64,000 nucleotides of DNA from Pseudomonas sp. P8_229 (GCF_034008635.1 NZ_CP125378.1:5456501-5520500); one strand, 5' to 3'; counted from the first letter of the stretch, positions 52,973 through 61,151 are shown. Notes: generated by a model not told the origin, from the letters alone. Translations and numbers: made by a program.

Positions 52973-53000
52973 CAAAACCGCCCCTTGAGGACAAGGGGCG
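52973..53000 (-). terminator. Hairpin attenuator between the 29-residue peptide gene and DUF1843 gene C
   Basis: A perfect 9-bp stem (CGCCCCTTG at 52979-52987 with CAAGGGGCG at 52992-53000) has a 4-nt loop. On the minus strand it is followed by GTTTTGC. With only four T it should be a partial terminator. Confidence 0.7.
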
Positions 53001-53153
53001 CCTTACCTGACAGGCAGGCAGCCTCAGCCTGCAAGAACACCGGCAAGCGCTGTTCTCGGCGTGCGAGCAACCTGATCCGTCGGGATCTGATCAAAGGGTG
53101 TTTTCAGTGCGCAAAGCGTCGGCGCAGACAGGCCGGCGCTGGCGCGCGAGTCC

Positions 53154-53243
53154 TCAGCCGAAGCCGCCAGGCTGAACTTGGGGCGCGTCGCGCGTGGCCT
53201 GCCGCAATGGCAGATGTGGAGAATTGACCAGTACGTTGTTCAT
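53154..53243 (-). CDS. Candidate 29-residue peptide at the head of the radical SAM locus
   Basis: ATG at 53243 with AAGGA seven bases upstream opens 29 codons to TGA. It starts M-N-N-V-L-V-N-S-P and ends with Q-V-Q-P-G-G-F-G. The sequence holds three Pro, one Phe, one His and no Cys, and the Gly-rich end is unusual for a chance frame. It has the same strand and order as the cluster and is separated from gene C only by the attenuator. It could be a leader peptide, a RiPP precursor or chance; family comparison is needed to decide. Confidence 0.5.
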   Translation of the reverse strand: MNNVLVNSPHLPLRQATRDAPQVQPGGFG

Positions 53244-53629
53244 CTTTCTGTCCTTGAGAGAACACAACGAAACGCAGGGATCAGTTGCGCACTCGGCTAG
53301 AGCGCAGGAGAACCGCAAGCACAAAAACCATCCCTGATTTCTTTTCCAGTGCCGCTACGGGCGAGCGTCTGTCTGACGTTCGCGGGTCGCTGGCATATCG
53401 CCAGCCACGCAACCCTAGATCCGATTTAGCGGCCCTGCCAGAGAAAACGCCGAACGGTCGTGCGCGGGAGATTGACGGGTAGCAGGGCGTATCCGCTCAA
53501 GACCTTCAAGCCTTTGAGCGGACACGGTTACTTGTATGAATGAGAGATGCGCACAGCGGATGGATTCATTGGCAATAAGCAATACATCCGTCGAGCATAT
53601 TCGAGCAGCGCTATCCTGTGGTCGACGGA
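53244..53629. promoter_or_regulatory. Upstream region of the radical SAM locus, no gene
   Basis: This 386-bp stretch should hold the minus-strand promoter for the peptide and DUF1843 genes. The visible feature is an inverted repeat TCCGCTCAA (53492-53500) and TTGAGCGGA (53514-53522) with a 13-nt spacer and no T-run. It could be a regulator site, or a transcript end from the + strand. No confident -35/-10 pair could be assigned by eye. Confidence 0.4.
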
Positions 53630-53860
53630 CTAATTGCCGTCGGCAACCTTGCGTTCGATCGCATCGGTCTTACGCTTGAGCTCCTCGGCCTCCTGCTCCC
53701 TGGCACGGATCGAGGTTGGCGTAATCGCCTCGTCCACGGCTTTGGTGTCATCGTCGCTGTCTTGCAGATCGCGGCGAACCACATCGACCGGTTTGCCCGA
53801 GGCGTCGAGCGGTGGCGCGTCATGCGTGGTTGCAGGCTTGCTGTCGTCGGTGCTTTTCAT
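53630..53860 (-). CDS. Small charged hypothetical protein
   Basis: The protein has 76 residues, very hydrophilic, rich in Asp, Lys and Glu, with an unstructured first half (S-T-D-D-S-K-P) and a charged helix E-Q-E-A-E-E-L-K-R-K-T-D. The start at 53860 has GGAGG at good spacing. It is divergent from the LprI-like gene. Function unknown. Confidence 0.65.
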   Translation of the reverse strand: MKSTDDSKPATTHDAPPLDASGKPVDVVRRDLQDSDDDTKAVDEAITPTSIRAREQEAEELKRKTDAIERKVADGN

Positions 53861-53901
53861 TTTTCATACCTCCATTGACCTACAACGTTGGATACGACGA
53901 C

Positions 53902-54270
53902 ATGACGCGAGTTCGAGAAATTTCATCGGTGATCGGCGCGGTATTCGCTGCCGGTTTGCTGCTGGCCGCCGATGCGGCAGTCGCCGCCAGTTTCGACTGC
54001 GCCAAGGCCAAGGCGCCCGACGAAAAAGCGGTCTGTGCCAACCGCACGCTGAACGATCTGGACGTAACCATGGGCGAGCTGTTCAGCCTCGACAAACGCC
54101 TGCTGCCGATGGGCGGGCGGGACGCGCTGATCGGCGAGCAGCAGGCCTTCCTGAAAAGCCGCAAGGCCTGCGGCGCCAAGATCGGTTGTCTGACCGATCT
54201 GTATCAGAAACGGGTCGAGGCTCTGCGCAATATCATCGAAACGCGGGTGATGACGCAGGGGCCGTTTTGA
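53902..54270 (+). CDS. LprI-like (DUF1311) periplasmic protein
   Basis: The protein has 122 residues with a signal peptide (G-A-V-F-A-A-G-L-L-L-A-A-D-A-A-V-A-A). The mature part is F-D-C-A-K-A-K-A-P-D-E-K-A-V-C-A-N-R-x-L-x-D-L-D, the DUF1311/LprI core with two conserved Cys, and a second Cys pair A-C-G-A-K-I-G-C. Some LprI members inhibit lysozyme; others have unknown roles. The ATG at 53902 has no good ribosome site. Confidence 0.8.
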   Translation: MTRVREISSVIGAVFAAGLLLAADAAVAASFDCAKAKAPDEKAVCANRTLNDLDVTMGELFSLDKRLLPMGGRDALIGEQQAFLKSRKACGAKIGCLTDLYQKRVEALRNIIETRVMTQGPF

Positions 54271-54307
54271 CCCGTTGCATGCCCGGGGAAACGGTCAGCT
54301 CAAGCGG

Positions 54308-56437
54308 TCAGAGCAGATTCCACGACACCCCGACATAAACCCCAAAACCCTCACCCGGCGTAGACCGCGCCGCATCCTGGCCCTTGTCGTCATACCCCGG
54401 AGTGACCGTCGCGGCGTAGTGCTTGTTGGTCAGGTTGCGCAGGTCCAGCCAGGTCTGCCAGTCGTTTTTCGGCGCGTTGTAGCCGACGGTGGCGCCGAAC
54501 AGCGCGTAGGGATCGGCGTAGTAGCTGTTGGCGTAATCCACTGCGACCTTGGACACCAGTTGCGTGTTGACCGCTGCAAAGAAGCCTTGTGGCCAGTCGT
54601 GGCGCAGTTCGCCCTGGTAGTAGTGCATCGGCAGGCCGGGCAGGCGGTTGTCGCCGAAGCGCTGGTCGTCGCGGTAATGGAAGTCGCTGAAGGTGTAGGC
54701 CTGACGCAGACTCAATTTACGCCCGTCGGCGGCTGACCACAGGGTGCTTTGCAGGCTGGCTTCAACACCCTGATGCACGGTGGGGCTGGCGTTGAGTTCG
54801 TAGGGGGTGACGGCGTTGGCGTCCGGCAGCACCGAAAGCAATTCGTGGCGCACCTGCGCGTAGTACCACGCCAGATTCCACTGGCCGATTGCACTGTCGC
54901 CACGGCCGCCGAGTTCGAGGGTGGTGGCGGTCTGGTTTTGCAGTTTGATCGGGTCGCTCTGGGTGCCGGTCGCCGGACCGTTGCCGGCCGGGAAGCGGAT
55001 GTTCGAACTGTAGATCAGCGACCACGGATGCGGCGCTTCGACTGAACGGCTGAGGTTGCCGAACAGTTGCAGGTCCGGCGTGAGCTGGTAACGCAGGCCC
55101 AGACGCGGCGCGTAATCCCAGTCGTTCAGGCTGGTCTTGCCACCGCTTTGCGGGTAGGTGACGGCGCTTTCGCGGCGGGTGTAAATGGCGGCGAGACCGG
55201 TGGTCAGCCACAGGTCGTCGGCGATTTCCAGGTCGTTGCCGACGTGCAGGACCGTGTCCGAACCCTGATAGGTGAAGTTGCGCATGCGGGTGCCCGGCGC
55301 GTAGCCGGCGGTGTTGCCGCTGGGAATGCGCACGAATTCGCTGGCTCCGTCGTTGGGCAGGTGTTTGGTCACGCGCAGGCCGACGGTGCTACGGCTTTCC
55401 ATGCCGAAAATGGTGTCGCGGCGCTTGTAGTCGAAGGTGCCGCTGACGTCGGTGTAGGCCACCTTCAGACGGTTCGGGCCTTCGCGCAGGTCCATCGGGT
55501 AGTCGTGATAAACGAGGCCGGTCTGGATGCTCGAATCGTCGTCGATGTAGTAGGTGGTCTTGTTGCCGATGAAGGTGCTGCCCGGCTGCTTGCGGCTGTC
55601 ATCGCGCGATACATAGGCCGGGTTGGCCGCGCGTGGATCGTGCTCGATCGAGTGTTTGGTCACGCGCCCGGCGAGGTCGTTGTCGGTCTGCCGGTAGCGG
55701 AAGTAGAAGCGGGTTTCCAGGTTCGGGTTGAAGCGATAGCCGAAGTTGGCAATCACCCCCTGGCTGTCGCTGGCGGTGTGATCCTGATAGCCGTCGGCGT
55801 TCGAATCGGTCAGCGACACGTAGTAATCGAAGTCGCCCAGCACCTGCCCGGAACTCACCTGACGCTGCTGATAGCCGTGGCTGCCGGTGGCATAACGCAC
55901 CTGCAGTTTCGGTGCGTCGTAGCCGGTGTGGCTGACGTAATCGATGGCACCGCCCAGCGCCAGTGCGCCACGATCGAAGCCGTTGGCGCCGCGCAGCACC
56001 TCCACATGGTCGAGCCACAGCGGCTCGAGCAGTTCGTAAGGCGTGCCGCCGGGGCCGGTCAGCGGCAGGCCGTCGAGCAGGGTGTACAGTCCGGAGGCGT
56101 GGGCGCCCGGGGCACGGTTGATCCCCGAGCCACGGATCGAAACCTTCACCCCTTCGTTGCCCGCCGACTGCGCGTAGACCCCCGGCTGATACGCCAGCAC
56201 GTCCTGATTGCTCGCCACCCGACCCTGCAGCGGCTGGCGCATGTCGACCACATTGGTGCCGCCGGGTACCTGCGCAAGGCGTGCTTCGGCCTCGGCCATG
56301 GAGGCATCGGCGCCGCTTTGCTCTTCAGCCGAAATCAGCACCTGGTCCAACTCCATGCGCTTGGGTTCCTCGGCCATGGCCGGGCAGGCGAGGGCCAGGC
56401 CCAGCAGGGCAGTGGGCAGGGATTTGGGCGCGGGCAT
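54308..56437 (-). CDS. TonB-dependent outer-membrane receptor
   Basis: The protein has 709 residues with a signal peptide (L-P-T-A-L-L-G-L-A-L-A-C-P-A-M-A). A plug domain includes V-K-V-S-I-R-G-S-G-I-N-R near the middle and V-E-V-L-R-G-A-N-G-F. The barrel ends in aromatic W-N-L-L, with the terminal residue Leu instead of the usual Phe. It resembles the FecA/YncD-like group and probably takes up a ferric siderophore or ferric carboxylate. No sigma/anti-sigma pair is adjacent. A Fur box could not be identified by eye in the 220 bp upstream. Confidence 0.9.
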   Translation of the reverse strand: MPAPKSLPTALLGLALACPAMAEEPKRMELDQVLISAEEQSGADASMAEAEARLAQVPGGTNVVDMRQPLQGRVASNQDVLAYQPGVYAQSAGNEGVKVSIRGSGINRAPGAHASGLYTLLDGLPLTGPGGTPYELLEPLWLDHVEVLRGANGFDRGALALGGAIDYVSHTGYDAPKLQVRYATGSHGYQQRQVSSGQVLGDFDYYVSLTDSNADGYQDHTASDSQGVIANFGYRFNPNLETRFYFRYRQTDNDLAGRVTKHSIEHDPRAANPAYVSRDDSRKQPGSTFIGNKTTYYIDDDSSIQTGLVYHDYPMDLREGPNRLKVAYTDVSGTFDYKRRDTIFGMESRSTVGLRVTKHLPNDGASEFVRIPSGNTAGYAPGTRMRNFTYQGSDTVLHVGNDLEIADDLWLTTGLAAIYTRRESAVTYPQSGGKTSLNDWDYAPRLGLRYQLTPDLQLFGNLSRSVEAPHPWSLIYSSNIRFPAGNGPATGTQSDPIKLQNQTATTLELGGRGDSAIGQWNLAWYYAQVRHELLSVLPDANAVTPYELNASPTVHQGVEASLQSTLWSAADGRKLSLRQAYTFSDFHYRDDQRFGDNRLPGLPMHYYQGELRHDWPQGFFAAVNTQLVSKVAVDYANSYYADPYALFGATVGYNAPKNDWQTWLDLRNLTNKHYAATVTPGYDDKGQDAARSTPGEGFGVYVGVSWNLL

Positions 56438-56658
56438 CGAGGAAACTCCAGACAGGAACGGGCAATGAACAGTGCGACGCAACAAGGAACGATGGAAACA
56501 CATGGCAATTTTGCTTTTTTGCCCGGGAGCGGGGCGAGAGAAGCGGTGGGGAGACTCGGATGACGGCACTCAGGGCCGTTAACGCAGACGACTGGCGGCT
56601 TTCGATGGCGGCCAGTCGCCCGGGGGTGCCTGCGCGTCAGTCGATGCGCAGGCAAGGA

Positions 56659-56841
56659 TCAGGCAATTTTCAACGCCTGGAGAATGCCCAGTGATGTCTC
56701 GGCAAATGCCTGGGCCTGTTCGGTCAGTTCGGCAAGGTTCTCTTGGGCCGTGAGCAGCGGCTGGTCACCTTTGAGCAGCACTTCGCCCTGATCACCGATG
56801 ACGCTCCACGCCAGCTGTGCCCAGTCGCTCGGGTCGCTCAT
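56659..56841 (-). CDS. Short hypothetical protein
   Basis: The protein has 60 residues. It reads M-S-D-P-S-D-W-A-Q-L-A-W, then acidic helical segments E-N-L-A-E-L-T-E-Q-A-Q-A-F-A-E. The frame extends upstream into the 3' end of the AraC gene without a stop, so the start is uncertain; ATG 56841 with CAAGG gives a compact protein. Unknown function. Confidence 0.45.
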   Translation of the reverse strand: MSDPSDWAQLAWSVIGDQGEVLLKGDQPLLTAQENLAELTEQAQAFAETSLGILQALKIA

Positions 56842-56924
56842 GCCTTGCTTGAGCGCAATCAGGAACAACTGCTGGAAAGGGCTTGACCTTGCCTGCGACA
56901 AGCGGAAAAACACCTCGGCGGCTC

Positions 56925-57797
56925 TTACGATTGCAACGGCACGTACACGTCCGTTTGCCATTGCTCCTGCGGCGTCTGCGGATACACGCTCAAGTAATGG
57001 AAAAACAGTGGATGATCGCGCAACTCCTCGCCGCTGGTGGGCAGCCAGTCGCGGTAGATCGGGTAGATCGTTTCGCCGATGTGATCGGGTGAACCCACGT
57101 GCCGCACCACCACACAGCGACCGCCGGGAATGACGATTTCCTTTACGCCGAACGTATTCGGCGCCACGGCTTCGTCAATCTCACCGCAAATGGCGAAGCG
57201 AAAATCCTCCGCCGGGGTAGTGTCAGGGTTGTTGTAGGGAATGCCGAAGGTGCGACTCGACGCCACGGGCGACTGCCCGCTGTGCATGCGCCACTGGATG
57301 AACTGGCTGACGCTTTGTTGAACCTCTCCCGGCGCGCCGCAGTGCTCAAGCGCAGCGACCCGTACGGTTGGGAAATCGATGATTCTGGTGTGCATGATGA
57401 CGCTCCTGGAAAAGTGAGGGATGGCGAACACCGCATTCCAGGTCTGCCAGTTCGGCTGCTTCCTGAAGGCACTCGGCGTCATGCCGAAGTCGCGCCGGAA
57501 CGCTCGGCTGAAGGCTTCCGGACTCTCGAAACCGGCGTCAGACGCGACGTCCAGTATCGAGTGTTCCGGTTGCGCGGCCAGCCGATGCGCTGCCCGGCGC
57601 AACCGCATCAGTTGCACGTAGCGCGACACCGGCACGCCGACGAAGGCGCTGAATTGCCGATGGAAGTGAAACACCGAAAAATTCGCCACCTGACTCAACG
57701 TGCTCACTGACAAGTCGCCTTCGAGATGGGCCTCGATGTAAGCGAGCACGGCATTGAAGCGTCGGGTGTAGGCGAAGTCGGTCGGCAGCTCGGACAC
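56925..57797 (-). CDS. AraC-type regulator with GyrI-like effector domain
   Basis: The protein has 290 residues. The two AraC helix-turn-helix units come first (S-V-S-T-L-S-Q-V-A-N-F-S-V-F-H-F-H-R-Q-F and A-G-F-E-S-P-E-A-F-S-R-A-F-R-R). A GyrI/Rob-like ligand domain follows, with R-V-A-A-L-E-H-C-G and P-G-G-R-C-V-V-V-R-H-V-G. It starts at GTG 57797, which has AGGAG nine bases upstream; the longer TTG start has none. Such proteins respond to hydrophobic or cationic drugs. The target gene is not obvious. Confidence 0.88.
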   Translation of the reverse strand: MSELPTDFAYTRRFNAVLAYIEAHLEGDLSVSTLSQVANFSVFHFHRQFSAFVGVPVSRYVQLMRLRRAAHRLAAQPEHSILDVASDAGFESPEAFSRAFRRDFGMTPSAFRKQPNWQTWNAVFAIPHFSRSVIMHTRIIDFPTVRVAALEHCGAPGEVQQSVSQFIQWRMHSGQSPVASSRTFGIPYNNPDTTPAEDFRFAICGEIDEAVAPNTFGVKEIVIPGGRCVVVRHVGSPDHIGETIYPIYRDWLPTSGEELRDHPLFFHYLSVYPQTPQEQWQTDVYVPLQS

Positions 57798-57922
57798 TGG
57801 GTGAAAACTCCTGAGAAGTGCGGTCTGCAATAGCTTCGACGATTTCAGGTTGGGGGCGCCTAGCCGCAGTTGCTCAAAGCGTGCTGCAAAGGGTCAGGAG
57901 GTGTGCTGTTGGCGGACGACTT

Positions 57923-58618
57923 TCAATTCTTCTTTTCAGGTGGGAGCGCAGCCTCAATGAAAAACTTTGTTGCTTTGCCGAGGGCGAACATTGATCTGTC
58001 GAACTCATACATCTGATCTGCTCGATTGTCGCGAGGTACGACGCGGATCAGGCGCTGAACCCATTCGACATACCGCTCAACTTCCTCCGTCTTCACGCTG
58101 TCCTGCTTGTGTCGCTTGTCACTGAGATCCTGGTCGATCAGATACCTGAATGCTCGCAAACTGTGTTGGTCGGCTATCGGTTGAGATTCAGGTTGGGACA
58201 AGTGACGTCCAAACTGCTTGAAAACAGGTGCTTGGGTCTTTGGCGAAGGTATAGACACGCCATTACTCTCGACAATACCGGCAGCGATATGGCCGATTTT
58301 TCCTAGATCGTTCTGTTTCCATAGTGTTGCGACCATCAGACGTTCGAGAGGTGTTGTTGCGCACGCCAACAAATCATTTCTATCCATTCCAGCATAACCA
58401 GCCAGTGCCTCGAGATCTTCAGGCAGGAATTCCATTTTCAGCCGAGGATAGGTTTTTACTTCCAGATGGAATTTCTTTGCCAGGTCATCCTTGGAGACAA
58501 AACTGCCAAAGGGGCTGAGGCCTTTGGTTATTTCGTCGAGCCGCTTGTAGAGGCGAACCAGCGCGTTGCGAAGATTTTGCTGGTCTTTCGGGCAGTCTAT
58601 TGAGGTTAATGAAAGCAT
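57923..58618 (-). CDS. Hypothetical protein of accessory character
   Basis: The protein has 231 residues, no signal peptide, mostly helical and basic, with a Lys-rich end (P-P-E-K-K-N). No known motif is seen. Codon use is more AT-rich than that of the neighbours, suggesting recent acquisition. AAGGAAG lies immediately before the ATG. No integrase or other element border is visible around it. Confidence 0.65.
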   Translation of the reverse strand: MLSLTSIDCPKDQQNLRNALVRLYKRLDEITKGLSPFGSFVSKDDLAKKFHLEVKTYPRLKMEFLPEDLEALAGYAGMDRNDLLACATTPLERLMVATLWKQNDLGKIGHIAAGIVESNGVSIPSPKTQAPVFKQFGRHLSQPESQPIADQHSLRAFRYLIDQDLSDKRHKQDSVKTEEVERYVEWVQRLIRVVPRDNRADQMYEFDRSMFALGKATKFFIEAALPPEKKN

Positions 58619-58771
58619 CTTCCTTGAGTCTCATGAAATTGGATGTGCGAAAGCAAACGGGTGCAGGCAGATCGACGTCATTGCCTTGTTCGTTCGGCCA
58701 CCGGCCAGTCTTTACCCGCATAGTGTGTCGGTGATGACGGGCGGTGACATGAGTTTGACGCATCGACACAT

Positions 58772-59266
58772 TTAACGCCCGTGCGCCGCGTCCGCCAGTT
58801 GCCCGGCATCGACCCGCACAAACACCGAATCGCCAATCGCCGTCAGCACATCACCGGCGTACACCTCGCAGATCACCCGAGTCTTGCGCCCGACCTCGCC
58901 CTCGACCTTGGCGCGCAAGGTCAGCGGCACGCCCATCGGTGTGGGTTTGATGAATTTGATGCCGAGGTTGCCGGTCACGCAGTCGATGCGCGGCAGGCTG
59001 CCGGGTGCACGCTGTTCCTGGCGGTAGTGGTAAGCCATCGCTGTCCAGTTGGAATGGCAGTCGACCAGCATCGCCAGCAAACCGCCGTACACCAGATCCG
59101 GCCAGCCACTGTACTTGTCGTCCGGCAGGTGTTCGGCCATGACGTGCACGCCGTCCTCGTGCCAGGAACTTTTGACGTGTAACCCGTGAGGGTTGCGGCC
59201 GCCGCAGCCGTAGCAGACGCCTTCTGGGGCGGCGAGGTCTTGCAGGGGAGTTTCGAAACGAGGCAT
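58772..59266 (-). CDS. PaaI-like hotdog thioesterase
   Basis: The protein has 164 residues. N-terminal C-Y-G-C-G-G-R-N-P-H-G-L-H-V-K and the hotdog helix L-V-Y-G-G-L-L-A-M-L-V-D-C-H, with Asp at the catalytic position, fit PaaI/4HBT thioesterases. The start at 59266 has AGGA at good spacing, while the ATG 12 bases upstream is too close. It follows a truncated GGDEF gene on the same strand. The acyl-CoA substrate is unknown. Confidence 0.85.
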   Translation of the reverse strand: MPRFETPLQDLAAPEGVCYGCGGRNPHGLHVKSSWHEDGVHVMAEHLPDDKYSGWPDLVYGGLLAMLVDCHSNWTAMAYHYRQEQRAPGSLPRIDCVTGNLGIKFIKPTPMGVPLTLRAKVEGEVGRKTRVICEVYAGDVLTAIGDSVFVRVDAGQLADAAHGR

Positions 59267-59274
59267 GTGTCTGG

Positions 59275-59541
59275 TCATCCTGAAGTGGTGAGCCCGGTCA
59301 GCGCTTCGTCGGGCGATTCGGCGCGGATCATTTCGCTCAAGGCCACCAGCAAGCGGTCGCCGGCGGTGTGGTCGTTCTGGTCGTTGACCCGTTTGAAATT
59401 GTCGATATCGATCAGCAGCAGGGCGCCGGGGTGCGTCGGGGAGGCGTCCTGCAGCAGACGCCGGGCGCGAACTTCGAGGGCGCGGCGGTTGTAGAGGGCG
59501 GCCAACGGATCACGGGCGGCCAGCCGGGCGTTCGCGGTCAC
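59275..59541 (-). pseudogene. Truncated GGDEF domain
   Basis: The frame of 88 residues covers only the first half of a GGDEF domain: D-P-L-A-A-L-Y-N-R-R-A-L-E, then L-L-I-D-I-D-N-F-K-R-V-N-D, A-G-D-R-L-L. The catalytic G-G-D-E-F and the rest are missing, and the frame then ends in unrelated sequence before the thioesterase gene. It starts with GTG on the stop of the preceding gene (GTGA). It cannot make cyclic di-GMP and is probably a deletion remnant. Confidence 0.75.
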
Positions 59542-59786
59542 GACTGCGGCGCGAGCCAGGTGTCGACGACCCGCCGATCCAGTTCTTCCCAGTAGGCCAT
59601 GCCCAATACCCGCGTGGTGTTCAGCCCGCGCAGATAGCCGCGCAACTGATTGGCGGTGTCGCGCTTGAGCTGTGCATTGGTGATGTCATTGTCGAGCAAC
59701 ACGCTTTCGTACTGCACCAGATATTCGGCCACCCGCTCGCGAAAGTCGGGCAAGACCGCGTCGCGGATCAGGTCAAAGGTTCTCAA
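59538..59786 (-). CDS. Small hypothetical protein, former partner of a GGDEF gene
   Basis: The protein has 82 residues: F-D-L-I-R-D-A-V-L-P-D-F-R-E-R-V-A-E-Y-L-V, then A-N-Q-L-R-G-Y-L-R-G-L and W-E-E-L-D-R-R-V-V. All helical, with no signal. Its stop overlaps the start of the truncated GGDEF frame, so it may originally have been the N-terminal sensor part or an operon mate of a cyclase. Function unknown. Confidence 0.55.
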   Translation of the reverse strand: MRTFDLIRDAVLPDFRERVAEYLVQYESVLLDNDITNAQLKRDTANQLRGYLRGLNTTRVLGMAYWEELDRRVVDTWLAPQS

Positions 59787-59956
59787 TTGGGCTTCCTCAC
59801 TGTTGTTTTAGGCATTGTGGATGAGTGTGTACCTGTCTTTATCGTGCGCAACTATCGCTAGAAGTAATAGTGACCATCACGAAACGCAAGTTCAGCTTTG
59901 TTGGCAATAGGCGGAAAATTGCCTTCATTGAACACGCAGCTCAAGGAAATTGCGCG

Positions 59957-60601
59957 ATGAAGACACTGACCCGACTGGCGCTGATCGCCCTGCTGATGGG
60001 CGGCGTTGTGGCCACGGCACCGTCTTACGCAGACGACGCCTGTGCGTGTCATCTTCAACCGATCGCCGGCAGCGTCGCGACGTTGCAGCATTCGCAGAGC
60101 GTGGGTGTGTTGTACAGCGAAAACACCCGGGAAAACCTGCAGTACCTGACGCGTTATCACGACATGGCGCTGCACGGTGCCAAGGATGCGCTGGACTCGC
60201 AGATCCGCGCAGCCTTTGTACGTAGCTCCGATCCGGAGCTGGCCATCGACTGGTTGCTCAGCTCGTTGCAGCGCCAGTTCATGTCGGTGACCGTTTACGA
60301 CGACCTCGATGCGCTGATTCAGGCGCACCCGGACATCGTGGTGAAACTCGACACCTTCAACCGCTTGCTGACCCAGCAGAACAGCCTGTTCGAAGCGCAC
60401 TTCATTGCGCGTTTCTACGACGCCGACCTGCAGTACATCGGCAAGGCCGAAGGCTCCGTCGAAAAGCAGATCCCGTCGGTCTGGGTACACGACAAGGCAG
60501 CGCATGAGATTGCCGCGCAGATCGAGAAACAACGTGACCTGCAACTCAATGCCTTGAAGCAGTTCGATGCCTCGCTCAAGGCGCTGGTGGCTTCAAGCTG
60601 A
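59957..60601 (+). CDS. Exported hypothetical protein
   Basis: The protein has 214 residues with a signal (L-I-A-L-L-M-G-G-V-V-A-T-A-P-S-Y-A). The mature part begins D-D-A-C-A-C-H-L-Q-P and is largely helical with few motifs (Y-L-T-R-Y-H-D-M-A-L-H near residue 60). ATG 59957 follows AAGGA. No known family is recognised. An 86-bp gap separates it from the lipoprotein gene on the same strand, possibly one operon. Confidence 0.65.
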   Translation: MKTLTRLALIALLMGGVVATAPSYADDACACHLQPIAGSVATLQHSQSVGVLYSENTRENLQYLTRYHDMALHGAKDALDSQIRAAFVRSSDPELAIDWLLSSLQRQFMSVTVYDDLDALIQAHPDIVVKLDTFNRLLTQQNSLFEAHFIARFYDADLQYIGKAEGSVEKQIPSVWVHDKAAHEIAAQIEKQRDLQLNALKQFDASLKALVASS

Positions 60602-60687
60602 ACACTCAAAACATAAAGGGCAGCGGCGGCGCCGTGACGCTGAACCACTGCCAGTTGAACCGAACCTTTATTTTCAGGACTACACCG

Positions 60688-61029
60688 ATGCGTTGTTTAT
60701 TTGCCCCGACCCTGGCCGTTGCCGCGTTGCTGCTCGCCGGTTGCGCCTCCGCGCCGAACGACCCGACGCTGACCTTGCAGACCAGCAAGACCCCGGCGCA
60801 GTACGCCGATTGTGTGGTGCCGAAGCTGCAGCTCAGTGCGCTGAACCCGACTGTCTCGCAGACCCAGCGCAGCTACCGGATCGTGGTGCCGAGCAAGGTC
60901 TCCGCCGACAACGTGCTGGAAGCCTACAAGGCCGGCAGCGGCGGCAAAGTGTTCATCTACGAGCGCCATTTGCTGGCCTCCAACTTTCTGCCATCAAGCT
61001 TTGAACGCGCCGCCCAGGATTGCATCTGA
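60688..61029 (+). CDS. Small lipoprotein, paralogue of the one at 28350
   Basis: The protein has 113 residues. Lipobox L-L-L-A-G-C gives a lipidated Cys near residue 19. The mature pattern is S-K-T-P-A-Q-Y-A-D-C-V-V-P-K-L, Y-R-I-V-V-P-S-K-V-S-A-D-N-V-L-E and a terminal Q-D-C-I. The internal Cys, the Y-R-I-x-x-P-S motif and the closing [RQ]-D-C are shared with the lipoprotein at 28350. A disulfide between the internal and terminal Cys is plausible. Function unknown. Confidence 0.75.
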   Translation: MRCLFAPTLAVAALLLAGCASAPNDPTLTLQTSKTPAQYADCVVPKLQLSALNPTVSQTQRSYRIVVPSKVSADNVLEAYKAGSGGKVFIYERHLLASNFLPSSFERAAQDCI

Positions 61030-61102
61030 CCCACGCTTGTGACCCAGGCTGCGAACTGTTTTAACCGAGCTCCTTTGGTTGGCCGCAACCAACCAATCCT
61101 TT

Positions 61103-61136
61103 GCCCCGCACCTCATTCGGTTGCGGGGCTTTTTTT
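61103..61136 (+). terminator. Intrinsic terminator
   Basis: Stem GCCCCGCA/TGCGGGGC followed by seven T. It closes the lipoprotein transcript shortly before the convergent oxidoreductase gene. Confidence 0.92.
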
Positions 61137-61151
61137 GCCTGTATTTCTGTC

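Noticed and set aside
55067..56563. 498-residue open frame on the + strand
   Set aside because: Antisense shadow of the TonB receptor gene, repetitive Val/Ala/Gly composition.
54308..56660. Fur box for the TonB receptor
   Set aside because: No GATAATGATAATCATTATC-like dyad could be seen upstream, so iron control is not claimed.
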